Source: Limoniibacter endophyticus
GTDB lineage: Bacteria; Pseudomonadota; Alphaproteobacteria; Rhizobiales; Rhizobiaceae
Assembly (NCBI RefSeq): GCF_014652835.1
Contig: NZ_BMZO01000001.1
Coordinates: 124,001-188,000, forward strand
Length of the DNA stretch: 64,000 bases
Direction of reading: 5' to 3'
Shown: one piece after another, positions 48,046 through 56,455 of the stretch
Position numbering within the stretch: position 1 is the first letter of the stretch
Layout: every line of letters starts with the position of its first letter
The notes under the pieces: generated by a model
What the model saw: the letters and a program-made list of their open reading frames with translations, nothing else
What the model was told of the DNA's origin: nothing
Database searches by the model: none
Translations under genes and position numbers: made by a program

Positions 48046-49125
48046 ATGCGCGTAGATCTGTTCGATTTCACACTTCCTGACGAGTTGATTGCGCTTCGTC
48101 CCGCCGAACCGCGGGAAAGTGCCAAGCTTCTCGTGGTCGAAGGCGATCGTCCCCTAGTTGACAAGACGGTGGCGGACCTGCCTGATCTCCTTCGTCCGGA
48201 CGATCTGCTGGTTTTCAACGATACGCGGGTTATCCCGGCGCATCTGAGCGGCATTCGCGAGCGCGACGGTAATGTCGTCGCCATAGAGGGAACCCTGCAT
48301 CTGCGCGAAGCACCTGACCGCTGGCGCGCATTCATGAAGCCCGGAAAGCGTTTGAAGGCCGGTGACCGCATCCGCTTCGGCCGGACGCTCGACAGCGCAT
48401 GTACCCTTGGAACGCTTGACGCTACCGTTGTGGAAAAGAGCGAGAACGGCGACGTGCTGCTCGCTTTCGACCTATCCGGTCCCTATCTGGACGATGCGTT
48501 GCGCGAAATCGGCCACGTGCCACTGCCGCCTTACATCGCCTCTCGTCGCGGGGATGATGATCAGGACAAGCGCGATTATCAGACCGTCTTTGCCCGTGAC
48601 GAAGGGGCTGTAGCCGCTCCGACGGCAGGCTTGCATTTCACGCCGGAGCTTATTGCCCGACTTGAGGAGATTGGTTTAGAGCATTGTTTTGTAACGCTTC
48701 ATGTTGGCGCAGGAACATTTCAACCTGTCAAAGCGGATGATACGGAAAATCATCGCATGCATGCAGAAATCGGCATCATCAGCGTGGAAACGGCAGAACG
48801 CATTAACGCGGCAAAACAGGCTGGGCGGCGGATCGTTGCCGTTGGCACGACGTCGCTGCGCTTGCTTGAAAGCGCGACCGATGAACATGGCGAGATTCAT
48901 GCCTACGCTGACAAGACTGATATTTTTATTACGCCCGGCTACAGGTTCCGTGCGGTAGACGTGCTGATGACGAATTTCCACTTGCCGAAGTCCACGCTCT
49001 TCATGCTGGTCTCGGCTTTTTGCGGGCTGGAAAAGATGAAGCAGGCTTATGTGCATGCCATTGCGCAAGGGTATCGCTTCTATTCCTACGGCGATGCCAG
49101 CCTGCTGACACGAGACGACCGATGA
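48046..49125 (+). CDS. queA: S-adenosylmethionine:tRNA ribosyltransferase-isomerase
   Basis: QueA turns preQ1 in the tRNA wobble position into epoxyqueuosine. The 359-residue protein has [19 protein letters not shown] at the start, [14 protein letters not shown] near residue 50, the [10 protein letters not shown] motif near residue 190 and the NFHLPKSTL segment near the end. Its stop overlaps the tgt start (ATGA). Confidence 0.97.
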   Translation: MRVDLFDFTLPDELIALRPAEPRESAKLLVVEGDRPLVDKTVADLPDLLRPDDLLVFNDTRVIPAHLSGIRERDGNVVAIEGTLHLREAPDRWRAFMKPGKRLKAGDRIRFGRTLDSACTLGTLDATVVEKSENGDVLLAFDLSGPYLDDALREIGHVPLPPYIASRRGDDDQDKRDYQTVFARDEGAVAAPTAGLHFTPELIARLEEIGLEHCFVTLHVGAGTFQPVKADDTENHRMHAEIGIISVETAERINAAKQAGRRIVAVGTTSLRLLESATDEHGEIHAYADKTDIFITPGYRFRAVDVLMTNFHLPKSTLFMLVSAFCGLEKMKQAYVHAIAQGYRFYSYGDASLLTRDDR

Positions 49126-50252
49126 ACAGTGAATTTTCCTTTCGCCTGTTGGCAACCGACGGCAAGGCCCGTCGCGGTGAGATTTCCATGCCACGCGGGA
49201 CGATCCGCACGCCAGCCTTCATGCCGGTAGGTACGGCCGGAACCGTGAAGGCCATGTATCTCGATCAAGTTCGTGACCTGGGCGCCGATATCATTCTTGG
49301 AAATACCTACCACTTGATGCTGCGCCCCGGCGCCGAGCGCGTTGCCAAGCTGGGGGGCTTGCATGAATTTGCGCGCTGGCCTTATCCGATCTTGACGGAT
49401 TCCGGCGGCTTTCAGGTCATGTCTCTGTCTCAGTTGCGGAAAATAAGCGAGAAGGGCGTCGTCTTCAATTCGCATATTGATGGCTCCAAGCACGAAATGT
49501 CACCTGAGCGGTCCATTGAAATTCAAGGCCTGCTCGATTCGGACATCCAGATGCAGCTGGACGAGTGCATCGCACTGCCGGCTCCGGTCAGCGAGATGGA
49601 GCGCGCCATGGAGATGTCGCTGCGCTGGGCGGAACGATGCAAGACCGCCTTCGGCGACCAGCCCGGAAAGGCAATGTTCGGGATCGTGCAGGGCGGCGAC
49701 AATGAGACGCTGCGCATGCGCTCAGCCGACGCGCTGGCCGCCATGAATCTGAAAGGTTACGCCGTCGGCGGTCTGGCGGTTGGCGAGCCGCAGGATGTGA
49801 TGCTGGCCATGCTCGACGTGACCTGCGAGCGCTTGCCTCACGAGAAACCCCGCTATCTGATGGGCGTGGGAACACCGGACGATATTTTGAAATCGGTGGC
49901 GCGCGGTATCGACATGTTCGATTGCGTCATGCCGACCCGGGCAGGGCGCCATGGTCTTGCGTTCACGCGTCATGGCAAGATCAACCTGCGCAATGCACGC
50001 CACGCCGAAGATCATCGCCCTCTGGATGAGGAAAGCGCATGCCCGGCGACGCGCGATTATTCCCGCGCTTATCTGCATCATCTGGTGCGGTCGAACGAAG
50101 CTCTTGGCGGCATGCTGCTGACCTGGAACAATCTGGCCTACTATCAGCACCTCATGGCCGAGATTCGTGAGGCCATTGCACAGGGTCGCTTTGAACAGCG
50201 TGCAACCGAGATTACCGAGGGCTGGCAACGGGGCGATATCCCGCTGCTTTGA
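49122..50252 (+). CDS. tgt: Queuine/preQ1 tRNA-guanine transglycosylase with degenerate zinc site
   Basis: Tgt exchanges guanine 34 of GUN tRNAs for preQ1. The 376-residue protein keeps the catalytic [11 protein letters not shown] (Asp93) and the nucleophile region [12 protein letters not shown] (about residue 262-273). The structural zinc site, CxCx2C plus a distant His in E. coli and Zymomonas enzymes, is largely missing: in the [16 protein letters not shown] segment only one of the three cysteines remains (Cys307; Ser305 and Thr310 replace the others) and the histidine position is Asn336. This may be a rhizobial feature. The ATG overlaps the queA stop. Confidence 0.96.
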   Translation: MNSEFSFRLLATDGKARRGEISMPRGTIRTPAFMPVGTAGTVKAMYLDQVRDLGADIILGNTYHLMLRPGAERVAKLGGLHEFARWPYPILTDSGGFQVMSLSQLRKISEKGVVFNSHIDGSKHEMSPERSIEIQGLLDSDIQMQLDECIALPAPVSEMERAMEMSLRWAERCKTAFGDQPGKAMFGIVQGGDNETLRMRSADALAAMNLKGYAVGGLAVGEPQDVMLAMLDVTCERLPHEKPRYLMGVGTPDDILKSVARGIDMFDCVMPTRAGRHGLAFTRHGKINLRNARHAEDHRPLDEESACPATRDYSRAYLHHLVRSNEALGGMLLTWNNLAYYQHLMAEIREAIAQGRFEQRATEITEGWQRGDIPLL

Positions 50253-50329
50253 GCTTGCGTCATTTTCCTGTCATGGAGGGTGGCGAAACGGTCGCGAGAC
50301 CAGACCGCGCCGCATGAAAGGATTCACCT

Positions 50330-51832
50330 TTGACGAAGACATACGATATCGCGATCATTGGTGGCGGCATCAACGGATGCGGGATTGCGAGAGAGGCAGC
50401 GGCGCGAGGATTCTCGGTGGTGCTGGCAGAACAAAACGATCTTGCCAGCGGAACGTCCAGCGCCTCCACCAAGCTGATCCATGGCGGGTTGCGCTATCTT
50501 GAGCACTACGAGTTCCGGCTTGTGCGCGAAGCGCTGCAGGAACGCGAGGTGCTGCTTGCCATAGCACCGCATATCATATGGCCGCTGCGTTTTGTCCTGC
50601 CGCATTCATCGGACCTGCGCCCGGCCTGGCTGCTGCGCACCGGTCTTTTCCTCTACGACCACCTGGGCGGTCGCAAACTTCTGCCCAAGACAAAGACGCT
50701 AGATCTGAAACACGACGTGACGGGCAAGCCGCTCAAGCCAGGCTTCTCGCGCGGTTTCGAATATTCCGATTGCTGGGTTGATGACGCACGGCTTGTGACT
50801 CTCAACGCCCGCGATGCGGCCGAACGCGGCGCAAGTATCCGCACGCGAACCAAGGTAACGGGTCTGGCTCGCGACCAGCACTGGACAATCGATCTTCTCG
50901 ACCAGGTGACGGGGAAGATAAAGAGCATTCAAGCCAGGATCGTGGTGAATGCCGCGGGTCCCTGGATAGATGACGTTCTTAATATGCAGGCGGATCACGA
51001 CGATGTGCACAACGTCCGTCTTGTGCAAGGCAGCCACATCGTCGTGAAGAAAAAATTCGAACATGACCGCGCTTATATTTTCCAGAACGGCGACGGGCGT
51101 ATTGTCTTTGCTATCCCCTATGAGGATGATTTCACGCTCATCGGCACGACCGATAGCGATTATCGCGCTGATCCGGCCAATGCGAAAATCTCGCAGGAAG
51201 AGACACGTTATCTTTGCGCGGCGGTAAGCGATTATTTCTCTCAGCCCGTGCATGAGGAGGACGTGGTCTGGAGCTATTCCGGCGTACGGCCGCTCTACGA
51301 CGACGGCGCAACGAAGGCGCAGGAAGCTACCCGGGATTATGTATTGAAGTCAGACGACACGAACGGCCTGTCGCTCGTCAATATTTTCGGCGGGAAGATC
51401 ACGACCTACCGGCGTCTGGCGCTTTCCGCCATGGAACTGATCGAAACGCGAATCGGCAAGCGCGGTGCTGCGCTTCCAGCCGGAACGCCGTTGCCAGGCG
51501 GAGATTTCGCCGTCGGTGGACTTGGAGGACTGGTTGCGCGGCATCATGCCGCTTATCCATTCCTTGAAGAGGCGCATATGCATCGTCTGACGCGACTTTA
51601 CGGGACGCAAGTCACTGCGCTTCTTGGCCGTGCCGCGAAGAAGGAAGACCTTGGCCAGCATTTTGGTGCAGATCTCTATGAGGCCGAAGTCCGTTACCTA
51701 ATGAAAAGGGAGTGGGCGCGGCATGCCGAGGACATTTTGTGGCGGCGCACCAAGCTGGGACTGCGCATCGCTCAGCCCGACAAGGAGACACTGGAGAAGT
51801 TCATGATGCAGGCGACGGAGGAGACGGTCTGA
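50330..51832 (+). CDS. glpD: Glycerol-3-phosphate dehydrogenase (aerobic)
   Basis: GlpD oxidises glycerol 3-phosphate to dihydroxyacetone phosphate and feeds electrons to quinone at the inner membrane. The 500-residue flavoprotein has the FAD motif [17 protein letters not shown], the [16 protein letters not shown] segment near residue 44, and the WSYSGVRPL and FGGKITTYR segments further on. The start is TTG after a GAAAGGA ribosome site. Its stop overlaps the glpK start (TGATG). Confidence 0.97.
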   Translation: MTKTYDIAIIGGGINGCGIAREAAARGFSVVLAEQNDLASGTSSASTKLIHGGLRYLEHYEFRLVREALQEREVLLAIAPHIIWPLRFVLPHSSDLRPAWLLRTGLFLYDHLGGRKLLPKTKTLDLKHDVTGKPLKPGFSRGFEYSDCWVDDARLVTLNARDAAERGASIRTRTKVTGLARDQHWTIDLLDQVTGKIKSIQARIVVNAAGPWIDDVLNMQADHDDVHNVRLVQGSHIVVKKKFEHDRAYIFQNGDGRIVFAIPYEDDFTLIGTTDSDYRADPANAKISQEETRYLCAAVSDYFSQPVHEEDVVWSYSGVRPLYDDGATKAQEATRDYVLKSDDTNGLSLVNIFGGKITTYRRLALSAMELIETRIGKRGAALPAGTPLPGGDFAVGGLGGLVARHHAAYPFLEEAHMHRLTRLYGTQVTALLGRAAKKEDLGQHFGADLYEAEVRYLMKREWARHAEDILWRRTKLGLRIAQPDKETLEKFMMQATEETV

Positions 51833-53323
51833 TGGCAGAAAAATTCGTGCTGGCAATCGACCAGGGAACGACCTCGACACGGGCGATCCTGTTCGACGAA
51901 AAGATGCGGACTGTTGCCATCGATCAGCGCGAATTCCGGCAGATTTTTCCTCATTCCGGTTGGGTTGAACATGATCCGGAGGAAATATTCGCGACCGTCG
52001 TGACCACTTGTCGTGGTGCAATCGATAAAGCCGGTATTACTGCGGGCGAGATTGCGTCAATCGGCATCACCAACCAGCGAGAGACGGTTGTTCTTTGGGA
52101 TAAAAAAAGCGGCAAACCCGCCCATAACGCCATTGTTTGGCAGGATCGTCGAACAGCCCACATGTGCCGCGATCTGAAGGCGAGTGGACGAAGCGCTGGT
52201 GACGGAGCGGACCGGGCTCCTGCTTGATCCATATTTTTCGGGTACCAAGCTTTCGTGGTTGCTCGATAATGTAACCGGCTCACGGGCAGCGGCAGAGAAC
52301 GGCGATCTCCTTGCCGGGACGATTGATTCCTATCTCATCTGGCGACTGACGAAAGGCCGAAATCACGTAACTGACGCCACCAATGCTTCGCGCACGCTTT
52401 TGTTTGATATCGAGCGCCAGCTCTGGGACGATGAACTCCTCGATCTTTTTGACATACCGGAAAGCGTTCTGCCGGAAGTCCTGGATTGCGCCGCCCATTT
52501 CGGATCGTGTGACAAATCGTTCTTCGGCGCGGAAATTCCCATCTGCGGGGTGGCGGGCGATCAACAGGCCGCTACGATCGGGCAGGCGTGCTTCTCTCCC
52601 GGTATGCTGAAATCGACCTATGGCACCGGCTGCTTTGCGCTGCTCAATACCGGTGAAAAACGCGTATATTCCAACAACCGCCTGCTTTCGACCATCGCCT
52701 ATCGCCTGAACGGCAAGACGACTTACGCACTGGAGGGATCTATTTTCGTCGCAGGTGCCGCCGTGCAATGGTTGCGCGACGGGCTGAGGATCATCCACAG
52801 CGCCGAGATGAGCGGTGAGCTGGCAGAGAAATCGGAGGCCGAGGGCGACCAGCTCTACATGATACCGGCTTTTGTCGGCCTCGGGGCGCCACATTGGGAG
52901 CCGGAAGCGCGCGGCGCGATCTTCGGCCTCACCAGAAATTCCTCCCCCGCAGACTTCGCCCGCGCCGCACTCGAATCGGTTGCTTTCCAGACCCGCGATC
53001 TGCTCGACGCGATGCACGGCGACTGGCAGGGAACCAGCGACACAGTTCTGCGGGTCGATGGCGGCATGGTAGCCTCCGGCTGGACGATGCAGCGCCTCGC
53101 GGACATTCTCAACGCGCCGGTAGATCGCCCAGACATTCTTGAAACCACTGCTTTCGGCGCTGCATGGCTTGCGGGAAGTCATATCGCGTTGTGGCCGGAT
53201 ATGGCTGACTTTGCACAAAACTGGTCGTGTGAACGCCGTTTCGAACCGCTTATGGACAGCGCGATTCGCGAAGCAAAAATTTCAGGCTGGAAGAGAGCCA
53301 TTAGTGCTACGCTTCAGGCGTAA
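51832..53323 (+). pseudogene. glpK: Glycerol kinase, frameshifted
   Basis: GlpK phosphorylates glycerol. The family sequence is complete but split over two frames. The first part (51832 to about 52183) has [28 protein letters not shown] and AIVWQDRRT. The second (about 52184 to 53323) resumes with [21 protein letters not shown] and contains [19 protein letters not shown] and the C-terminal domain. The shift lies near 52180-52190 and equals one base gained or two lost. Left unrepaired, translation would end at 52227 after 131 codons. The cause may be a true mutation or a sequencing error; no homopolymer is present. Coupled to glpD. Confidence 0.9.
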
Positions 53324-53401
53324 GCGCATTTCTCTTCCGCAGGGTCAGCGATTTTGTTTGTGATAGCAGTGTAAATTCAAGAAATGGCGCCGTTTTTACG
53401 G

Positions 53402-53430
53402 TTGACCGGATGGCGAGGCGCAACTATGTT
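53402..53430 (+). promoter_or_regulatory. Promoter of tRNA-Lys
   Basis: TTGACC (53402-53407) and TATGTT (53425-53430) with a 17-base spacer end 33 bases before the tRNA 5' end. Confidence 0.65.
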
Positions 53431-53463
53431 CCGCGCCATTCCAGCGGTGTTTTCGCACGCTAG

Positions 53464-53539
53464 GAGCGCGTAGCTCAGCCGGTAGAGCAACTGACTTTTA
53501 ATCAGTAGGTCCAGGGTTCGAACCCCTGCGCGCTCACCA
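53464..53539 (+). tRNA. tRNA-Lys (anticodon TTT), CCA encoded
   Basis: The 76-nt sequence folds as a standard tRNA: acceptor GAGCGCG/CGCGCTC, anticodon stem ACTGA/TCAGT with loop CTTTTAA (anticodon TTT), T-arm with GGTTCGAACCC, discriminator A and encoded CCA. Its 3' end is the likely attachment site of the prophage that follows. Confidence 0.97.
53512..53539 (+). other. Likely attL of the prophage (tRNA-Lys 3' end)
   Basis: An integrase gene lies 130 bases past the tRNA and reads toward it, the usual arrangement for tRNA-targeting phages. The tRNA is intact, so the phage carries a copy of the 3' part. The exact core cannot be set without the right-hand copy, which lies outside the window. 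Confidence 0.6.
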
Positions 53540-53576
53540 TTAAATCAATGACTTAGCAGTCCTATGCTGTTGGTCG

Positions 53577-53608
53577 GTTTGCAAAATCTGGTGGCAGTTT
53601 GCAAAATC
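53577..53608. repeat. Two direct repeats, likely integrase arm sites
   Basis: GTTTGCAAAATC occurs at 53577-53588 and 53597-53608, exactly 20 bases apart (two DNA turns), between the tRNA end and the integrase gene. Spacing and position fit arm-type binding sites of the integrase. Confidence 0.6.
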
Positions 53609-53644
53609 CGTTCGTCGGATGTTCCAACGACTCAACCTTTGCTA

Positions 53645-53675
53645 GTGAAAGCCCGATCAGGTCGGGATTTCACTT
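53645..53675 (-). terminator. Long hairpin at the integrase stop codon
   Basis: A 31-base hairpin (AGTGAAA-G-CCCGA, loop TCAGG, and its complement with one G/A mismatch) covers the integrase stop codon. On the minus strand it ends with CTTTCACT, so it could end transcription of the leftward operon before the tRNA. Confidence 0.6.
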
Positions 53676-54728
53676 AAGTGAGTTTTTGGCAGCCTCAAAC
53701 GATTCCAGCTTCGCAATTGCTTGTTCGGCCAGCGTCGTCTTTCCGCCCAGGTAGTGCGTGTCAAGGATCGACTCTACGTCCTTGAGGCTGTGGCCGGTGA
53801 TGGATGCGATTTGTGCGGTCGAGCACCCGGCGATGGCCAGCCTAGTCACCGCAGTGCCCCGCAGGTCGTGGAACGTGAGATTCTGGCAGCCAGCCTTATT
53901 CTTCGCCTTCGACCAACTGGTGTTGAATCCGTCCTTCGTCCAAGGACGTTTGTGCTTCTTGCTGGTCAGGATCACAGTCGAGATTCGTGGCATGCTGTCC
54001 AGAAGCGTTTTCAATGGCCCGCCGATCGGGATTTTCACTCGCGCCCCCGTCTTGCTCTGCTTTACCTTGATCGAGGATCCGTCGTAGTCGCTCCAAGGAG
54101 CTACGAGGAGGTCACCCTTGCGCTGACCGGTCCAGAGCGCCATCACGACTGCCGCCTTGATCTCAGCGGACGCTACCGCGAAAAGAGCTTCAAGTTTATC
54201 GTCCGTCCAGAGATTCTCCTTCCGATCTGCACTGTAGAGTCGTCCGCCGCGCTCAGCGAGATTAATGGTAATGCGACCTCGATCCTTGGCGCACGACAGG
54301 ACGCGAGCGAGCACCGACCATGCAAGGTCCGCTGTCCGAGGCCGATCAGACATTGTGTCACGCCATTCTTTAAACTTGCCGCGCGTACGCCTGTCCTGAA
54401 GTACGGACAAGGACATATCACCAAACTCGTCGCGTATTAGATCGAGATAGCGATTATATTCCTTCTGTGTCTTTGCGGTCGTCCTGGTAAAGTCTGCTGA
54501 TGCCTTATACTCGGTAATCAGCTTCTTCATGTTCTCGCTGGGATCAACGAAACGATCTTTTGTTGCCTCAACGAAAGCGCGCAAGAGCAACGGGTCGCCT
54601 GGCTGGATCGGTCGCCCGGCCTTATCTTTCAACAGAGGGCCGCCGCGCCATGCGTAGCAGTAGGTTATCGTCTTACCACTTGCGAGACGCTTGTTTACTG
54701 TGGCCAGCCCTTTGAGCCTTTCGCGCAT
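53670..54728 (-). CDS. int: Phage tyrosine-type integrase
   Basis: The enzyme inserts and, with the excisionase, removes the phage at tRNA-Lys. With the start used here it has 352 residues: an arm-binding N-terminus, a SAM-like core-binding domain (about 60-150) and a catalytic domain with Arg203 (TGQRKGD), His287 and Arg290 (FHDLRGTAV), His313 (TGHS) and the nucleophile Tyr326 (LDTHYLG). All five catalytic positions are intact. This ATG has GGGAG ten bases upstream; an ATG 15 codons earlier (54773) lacks a ribosome site. Either way the 5' end overlaps the excisionase gene in another frame. Confidence 0.93.
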   Translation of the reverse strand: MRERLKGLATVNKRLASGKTITYCYAWRGGPLLKDKAGRPIQPGDPLLLRAFVEATKDRFVDPSENMKKLITEYKASADFTRTTAKTQKEYNRYLDLIRDEFGDMSLSVLQDRRTRGKFKEWRDTMSDRPRTADLAWSVLARVLSCAKDRGRITINLAERGGRLYSADRKENLWTDDKLEALFAVASAEIKAAVVMALWTGQRKGDLLVAPWSDYDGSSIKVKQSKTGARVKIPIGGPLKTLLDSMPRISTVILTSKKHKRPWTKDGFNTSWSKAKNKAGCQNLTFHDLRGTAVTRLAIAGCSTAQIASITGHSLKDVESILDTHYLGGKTTLAEQAIAKLESFEAAKNSLK

Positions 54729-54969
54729 TCTGTTCGCGCTCCCATTTCTCGAACTCGTCTTCAACGTTGTCATTGGCGGCAGTCAAGCCGCTGATCTCGT
54801 CTAGCTTGGCATCTATCGCGCGACGGTCCCATTTCCGAGTTCCGGCAATCGTGGACGGCATCTTATGCGTGGCAACCCACATGGAGAAGGTCGATTCGGA
54901 GATACCTAAGTAGGTCGCCGCGTCTCTTCTGCCGATGAGGCGAGGCGAATTGTCGTTGTCGGTCGTCAT
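54673..54969 (-). CDS. Excisionase-like MerR/HTH DNA-binding protein
   Basis: The 98-residue protein has RLIGRRDAATYLGISESTFSMW and a following KMPSTIAGTRKWDRRAIDAKL, the pattern of the small winged-helix excisionases (HTH_17 type) that bind beside the attachment site. A Lys/Arg/Glu-rich tail follows. I start at the ATG after AGGAGAAGTC, overlapping the previous small gene's stop (ATGA). The frame is open further upstream through two other start signals but the extra part is arginine-rich noise. It overlaps integrase by 56 bases, typical of xis-int pairs. Confidence 0.8.
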   Translation of the reverse strand: MTTDNDNSPRLIGRRDAATYLGISESTFSMWVATHKMPSTIAGTRKWDRRAIDAKLDEISGLTAANDNVEDEFEKWEREQNARKAQRAGHSKQASRKW

Positions 54970-55091
54970 GACTTCTCCTGTTCTGCGAGGGCGGCGGAAT
55001 GCATGGCTTGCCATATCCAGAATAGCCGCGTCTCTTTGGGGACAACGTGATCCCAATCTCCGCAGCCTTCTGGAACAGAACGTCGCATCAT
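54966..55091 (-). CDS. Small phage orphan protein (41 aa)
   Basis: The frame encodes 41 residues (MMRRSVPEGCGDWDHV..., ending AALAEQEKS) and its TGA overlaps the excisionase ATG. The ending resembles those of two upstream genes in the chain (AEQEGGA, AEEKGGA), which supports reality. No strong ribosome site precedes it. An alternative start at 55134 (MTMIERVV) overlaps the upstream stop in the same coupled manner but is in the excisionase frame; one explanation is a frameshift joining the two parts. Confidence 0.5.
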   Translation of the reverse strand: MMRRSVPEGCGDWDHVVPKETRLFWIWQAMHSAALAEQEKS

Positions 55092-55133
55092 CTTGCGCTT
55101 TGATAGCCCTTACCACGCGCTCAATCATAGTCA

Positions 55134-55451
55134 TCACGCACCGCCTTTCTCTTCTGCGAGGGCTGCTTGGTCCGGTTTTGCCTTGCCGATGGCGGCGCGG
55201 GCATTTACCAATGGGCCAAGATTTGAAAGCGACGGCCACGCATTTTCAACGTTTGCCGTCAGTATTTCCAATGCTTCAAGCAATTCAGGGGCGGCGGCAA
55301 AAAGACGGGCGTCGTCATGGCGGTTGTCGCCGTAAACATCGGCAATAGGCACAATCATTCCGTTGGATTGGTCATCTGCATCGCTTCGCGGCCCAACCTG
55401 TCCTTTTCTGTCCGCGTACCACGGACCCGGCGTAAATGCTGGCTTCCCCAT
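55134..55451 (-). CDS. Phage hypothetical protein (105 aa)
   Basis: The protein begins MGKPAFTPGPWYADRKGQVG and has ARLFAAAPELLEALEIL near residue 70, a segment common in uncharacterised phage proteins (A-A-A-PELLEAL). Function unknown. The start ATG overlaps the upstream gene's stop (TGATG), and the stop overlaps a following start, so it is inside a translationally coupled chain. Confidence 0.75.
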   Translation of the reverse strand: MGKPAFTPGPWYADRKGQVGPRSDADDQSNGMIVPIADVYGDNRHDDARLFAAAPELLEALEILTANVENAWPSLSNLGPLVNARAAIGKAKPDQAALAEEKGGA

Positions 55452-55966
55452 CACGCACCGCCTTCCTGTTCCGCGAGGACTGCACGGGCATTGAATAGGT
55501 CTCCGAACGTAAATTCTCCATGGCGCTCAAGACCATAATTCGGATGCTCCAGACGTGCGGGCGCATCAATGTCAGATTGCTCCATCGGCAGCCAGTTTTC
55601 CGCAGCCTTTGCGAATGGCTTAAGCGCTTCCCGCATCCGTTCGTTCTCGGCCTGTAGGGCGTCACGCTCTTTTCTCACTATGCTAAGCTCTGCCTCTGCG
55701 GCGAGAGTATCGTTTACCGCCTCGCTCTCACCTGCCTGCATCGCCTCAATTGCAGCGCGAGCTAGTTCCGACCAAGCGCGTTCGAGCGGAATAGCAATGA
55801 GTTCTCGACGCTTCGCCCGCATCGCATTTTCTACGTGCTTAGTAACCTCACTGTCACCTGCCTGCATGGCTTCCACATATGCCCGCACTCCAACCGCAAA
55901 GGCTCGCTTGAACTGGCTCGGCAATCCGCTGGCTGCGAATGCATCTTGGAACTTCGCATCAGCCAT
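55451..55966 (-). CDS. Phage hypothetical protein with coiled coil (171 aa)
   Basis: The protein starts MADAKFQDAFAASG and contains two copies of a helical unit with EAMQAG(D/E)SE (about residues 29-40 and 70-81). A likely coiled coil follows (about 85-115; AEAELSIVRKERDALQAEN). The C-terminal part again shows the LEHPNYGLERHGEFTFGDL stretch and ends in AEQEGGA. Family unknown. The start overlaps the stop of the 28-residue gene upstream. Confidence 0.72.
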   Translation of the reverse strand: MADAKFQDAFAASGLPSQFKRAFAVGVRAYVEAMQAGDSEVTKHVENAMRAKRRELIAIPLERAWSELARAAIEAMQAGESEAVNDTLAAEAELSIVRKERDALQAENERMREALKPFAKAAENWLPMEQSDIDAPARLEHPNYGLERHGEFTFGDLFNARAVLAEQEGGA

Positions 55967-56052
55967 CACCAATACCCCGTCCAAAGGCCGACCATGTACG
56001 TGAAGCCAACAGCCGCGCCGAAATTGCAAATGTCGTAAAGCCAAGCGTTCAT
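55966..56052 (-). CDS. Very small phage membrane peptide (28 aa)
   Basis: The frame encodes 28 residues (MNAWLYDICNFGAAV...GLWTGYW) with a hydrophobic centre. Both its start (ATGA overlap with the upstream stop) and its stop (TGATG overlap with the downstream start) are coupled to neighbours, which is the main support. Function unknown; it looks like a one-helix membrane peptide. Confidence 0.6.
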   Translation of the reverse strand: MNAWLYDICNFGAAVGFTYMVGLWTGYW

Positions 56053-56192
56053 AGCAGGCCCGCCTTCACAACAATGGCTATTGCGGCGACCGCCACAATG
56101 CCCGCGAACACTATCGCGCCAAGCGCCATCGTCTGGATGGCATAGCGACGCGTTTCCGCGTCACTGTGCCGGTGAATAGAGAAGCCAGGCAT
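56049..56192 (-). CDS. Small phage membrane protein (47 aa)
   Basis: The protein begins MPGFSIHRHSDAETRRY and carries one long transmembrane helix (about residues 22-43, ALGAIVFAGIVAVAAIAIVV). Its start overlaps the stop of the 77-residue gene upstream and its stop overlaps the next start. Function unknown; small membrane proteins in this place are sometimes superinfection-exclusion factors, but nothing here proves that. Confidence 0.65.
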   Translation of the reverse strand: MPGFSIHRHSDAETRRYAIQTMALGAIVFAGIVAVAAIAIVVKAGLL

Positions 56193-56425
56193 CACGCGGC
56201 CCTCTTGCTGTAACGACGAGCGCGGTTGTCGTTTGCCGGCCTGTGTTGGCGATTGGCGCGCAGACGAATGCCGGTCATGTCGGCAAGCTCGAATGCTGCC
56301 GATCTCATCTGTTTTGCTTCTGTCGGATAATTCTGCTTTGCGAGAAACTTCGCGATGGAGAGAACGGCGGAGGCGGACGTGCCTTGCGCTTGGAATTCGG
56401 TCGCTGATAGGCATGGGTAGGTCAT
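56192..56425 (-). CDS. Phage hypothetical protein (77 aa)
   Basis: The protein begins MTYPCLSATEFQAQGTSASA, is helical in the middle (SIAKFLAKQNYPTEAKQMRSAAFELA) and ends in a basic tail. It has a strong AGAGGAGCTACAA leader before the ATG, a motif also found before other genes of this prophage. It opens the chain of overlapping genes leading to integrase. Function unknown. Confidence 0.7.
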   Translation of the reverse strand: MTYPCLSATEFQAQGTSASAVLSIAKFLAKQNYPTEAKQMRSAAFELADMTGIRLRANRQHRPANDNRARRYSKRAA

Positions 56426-56455
56426 TTGTAGCTCCTCTTGGTGGTGGTTGGTGAA

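Noticed and set aside
47229-48371. 380-codon minus-strand frame across ppiB, the DMT gene and queA
   Set aside because: Crosses three well-supported genes; Arg/Ser-rich noise.
52184-53323. Separate 379-codon gene downstream of a short glpK
   Set aside because: The product is the C-terminal part of glycerol kinase with no start of its own; better described as one frameshifted gene.
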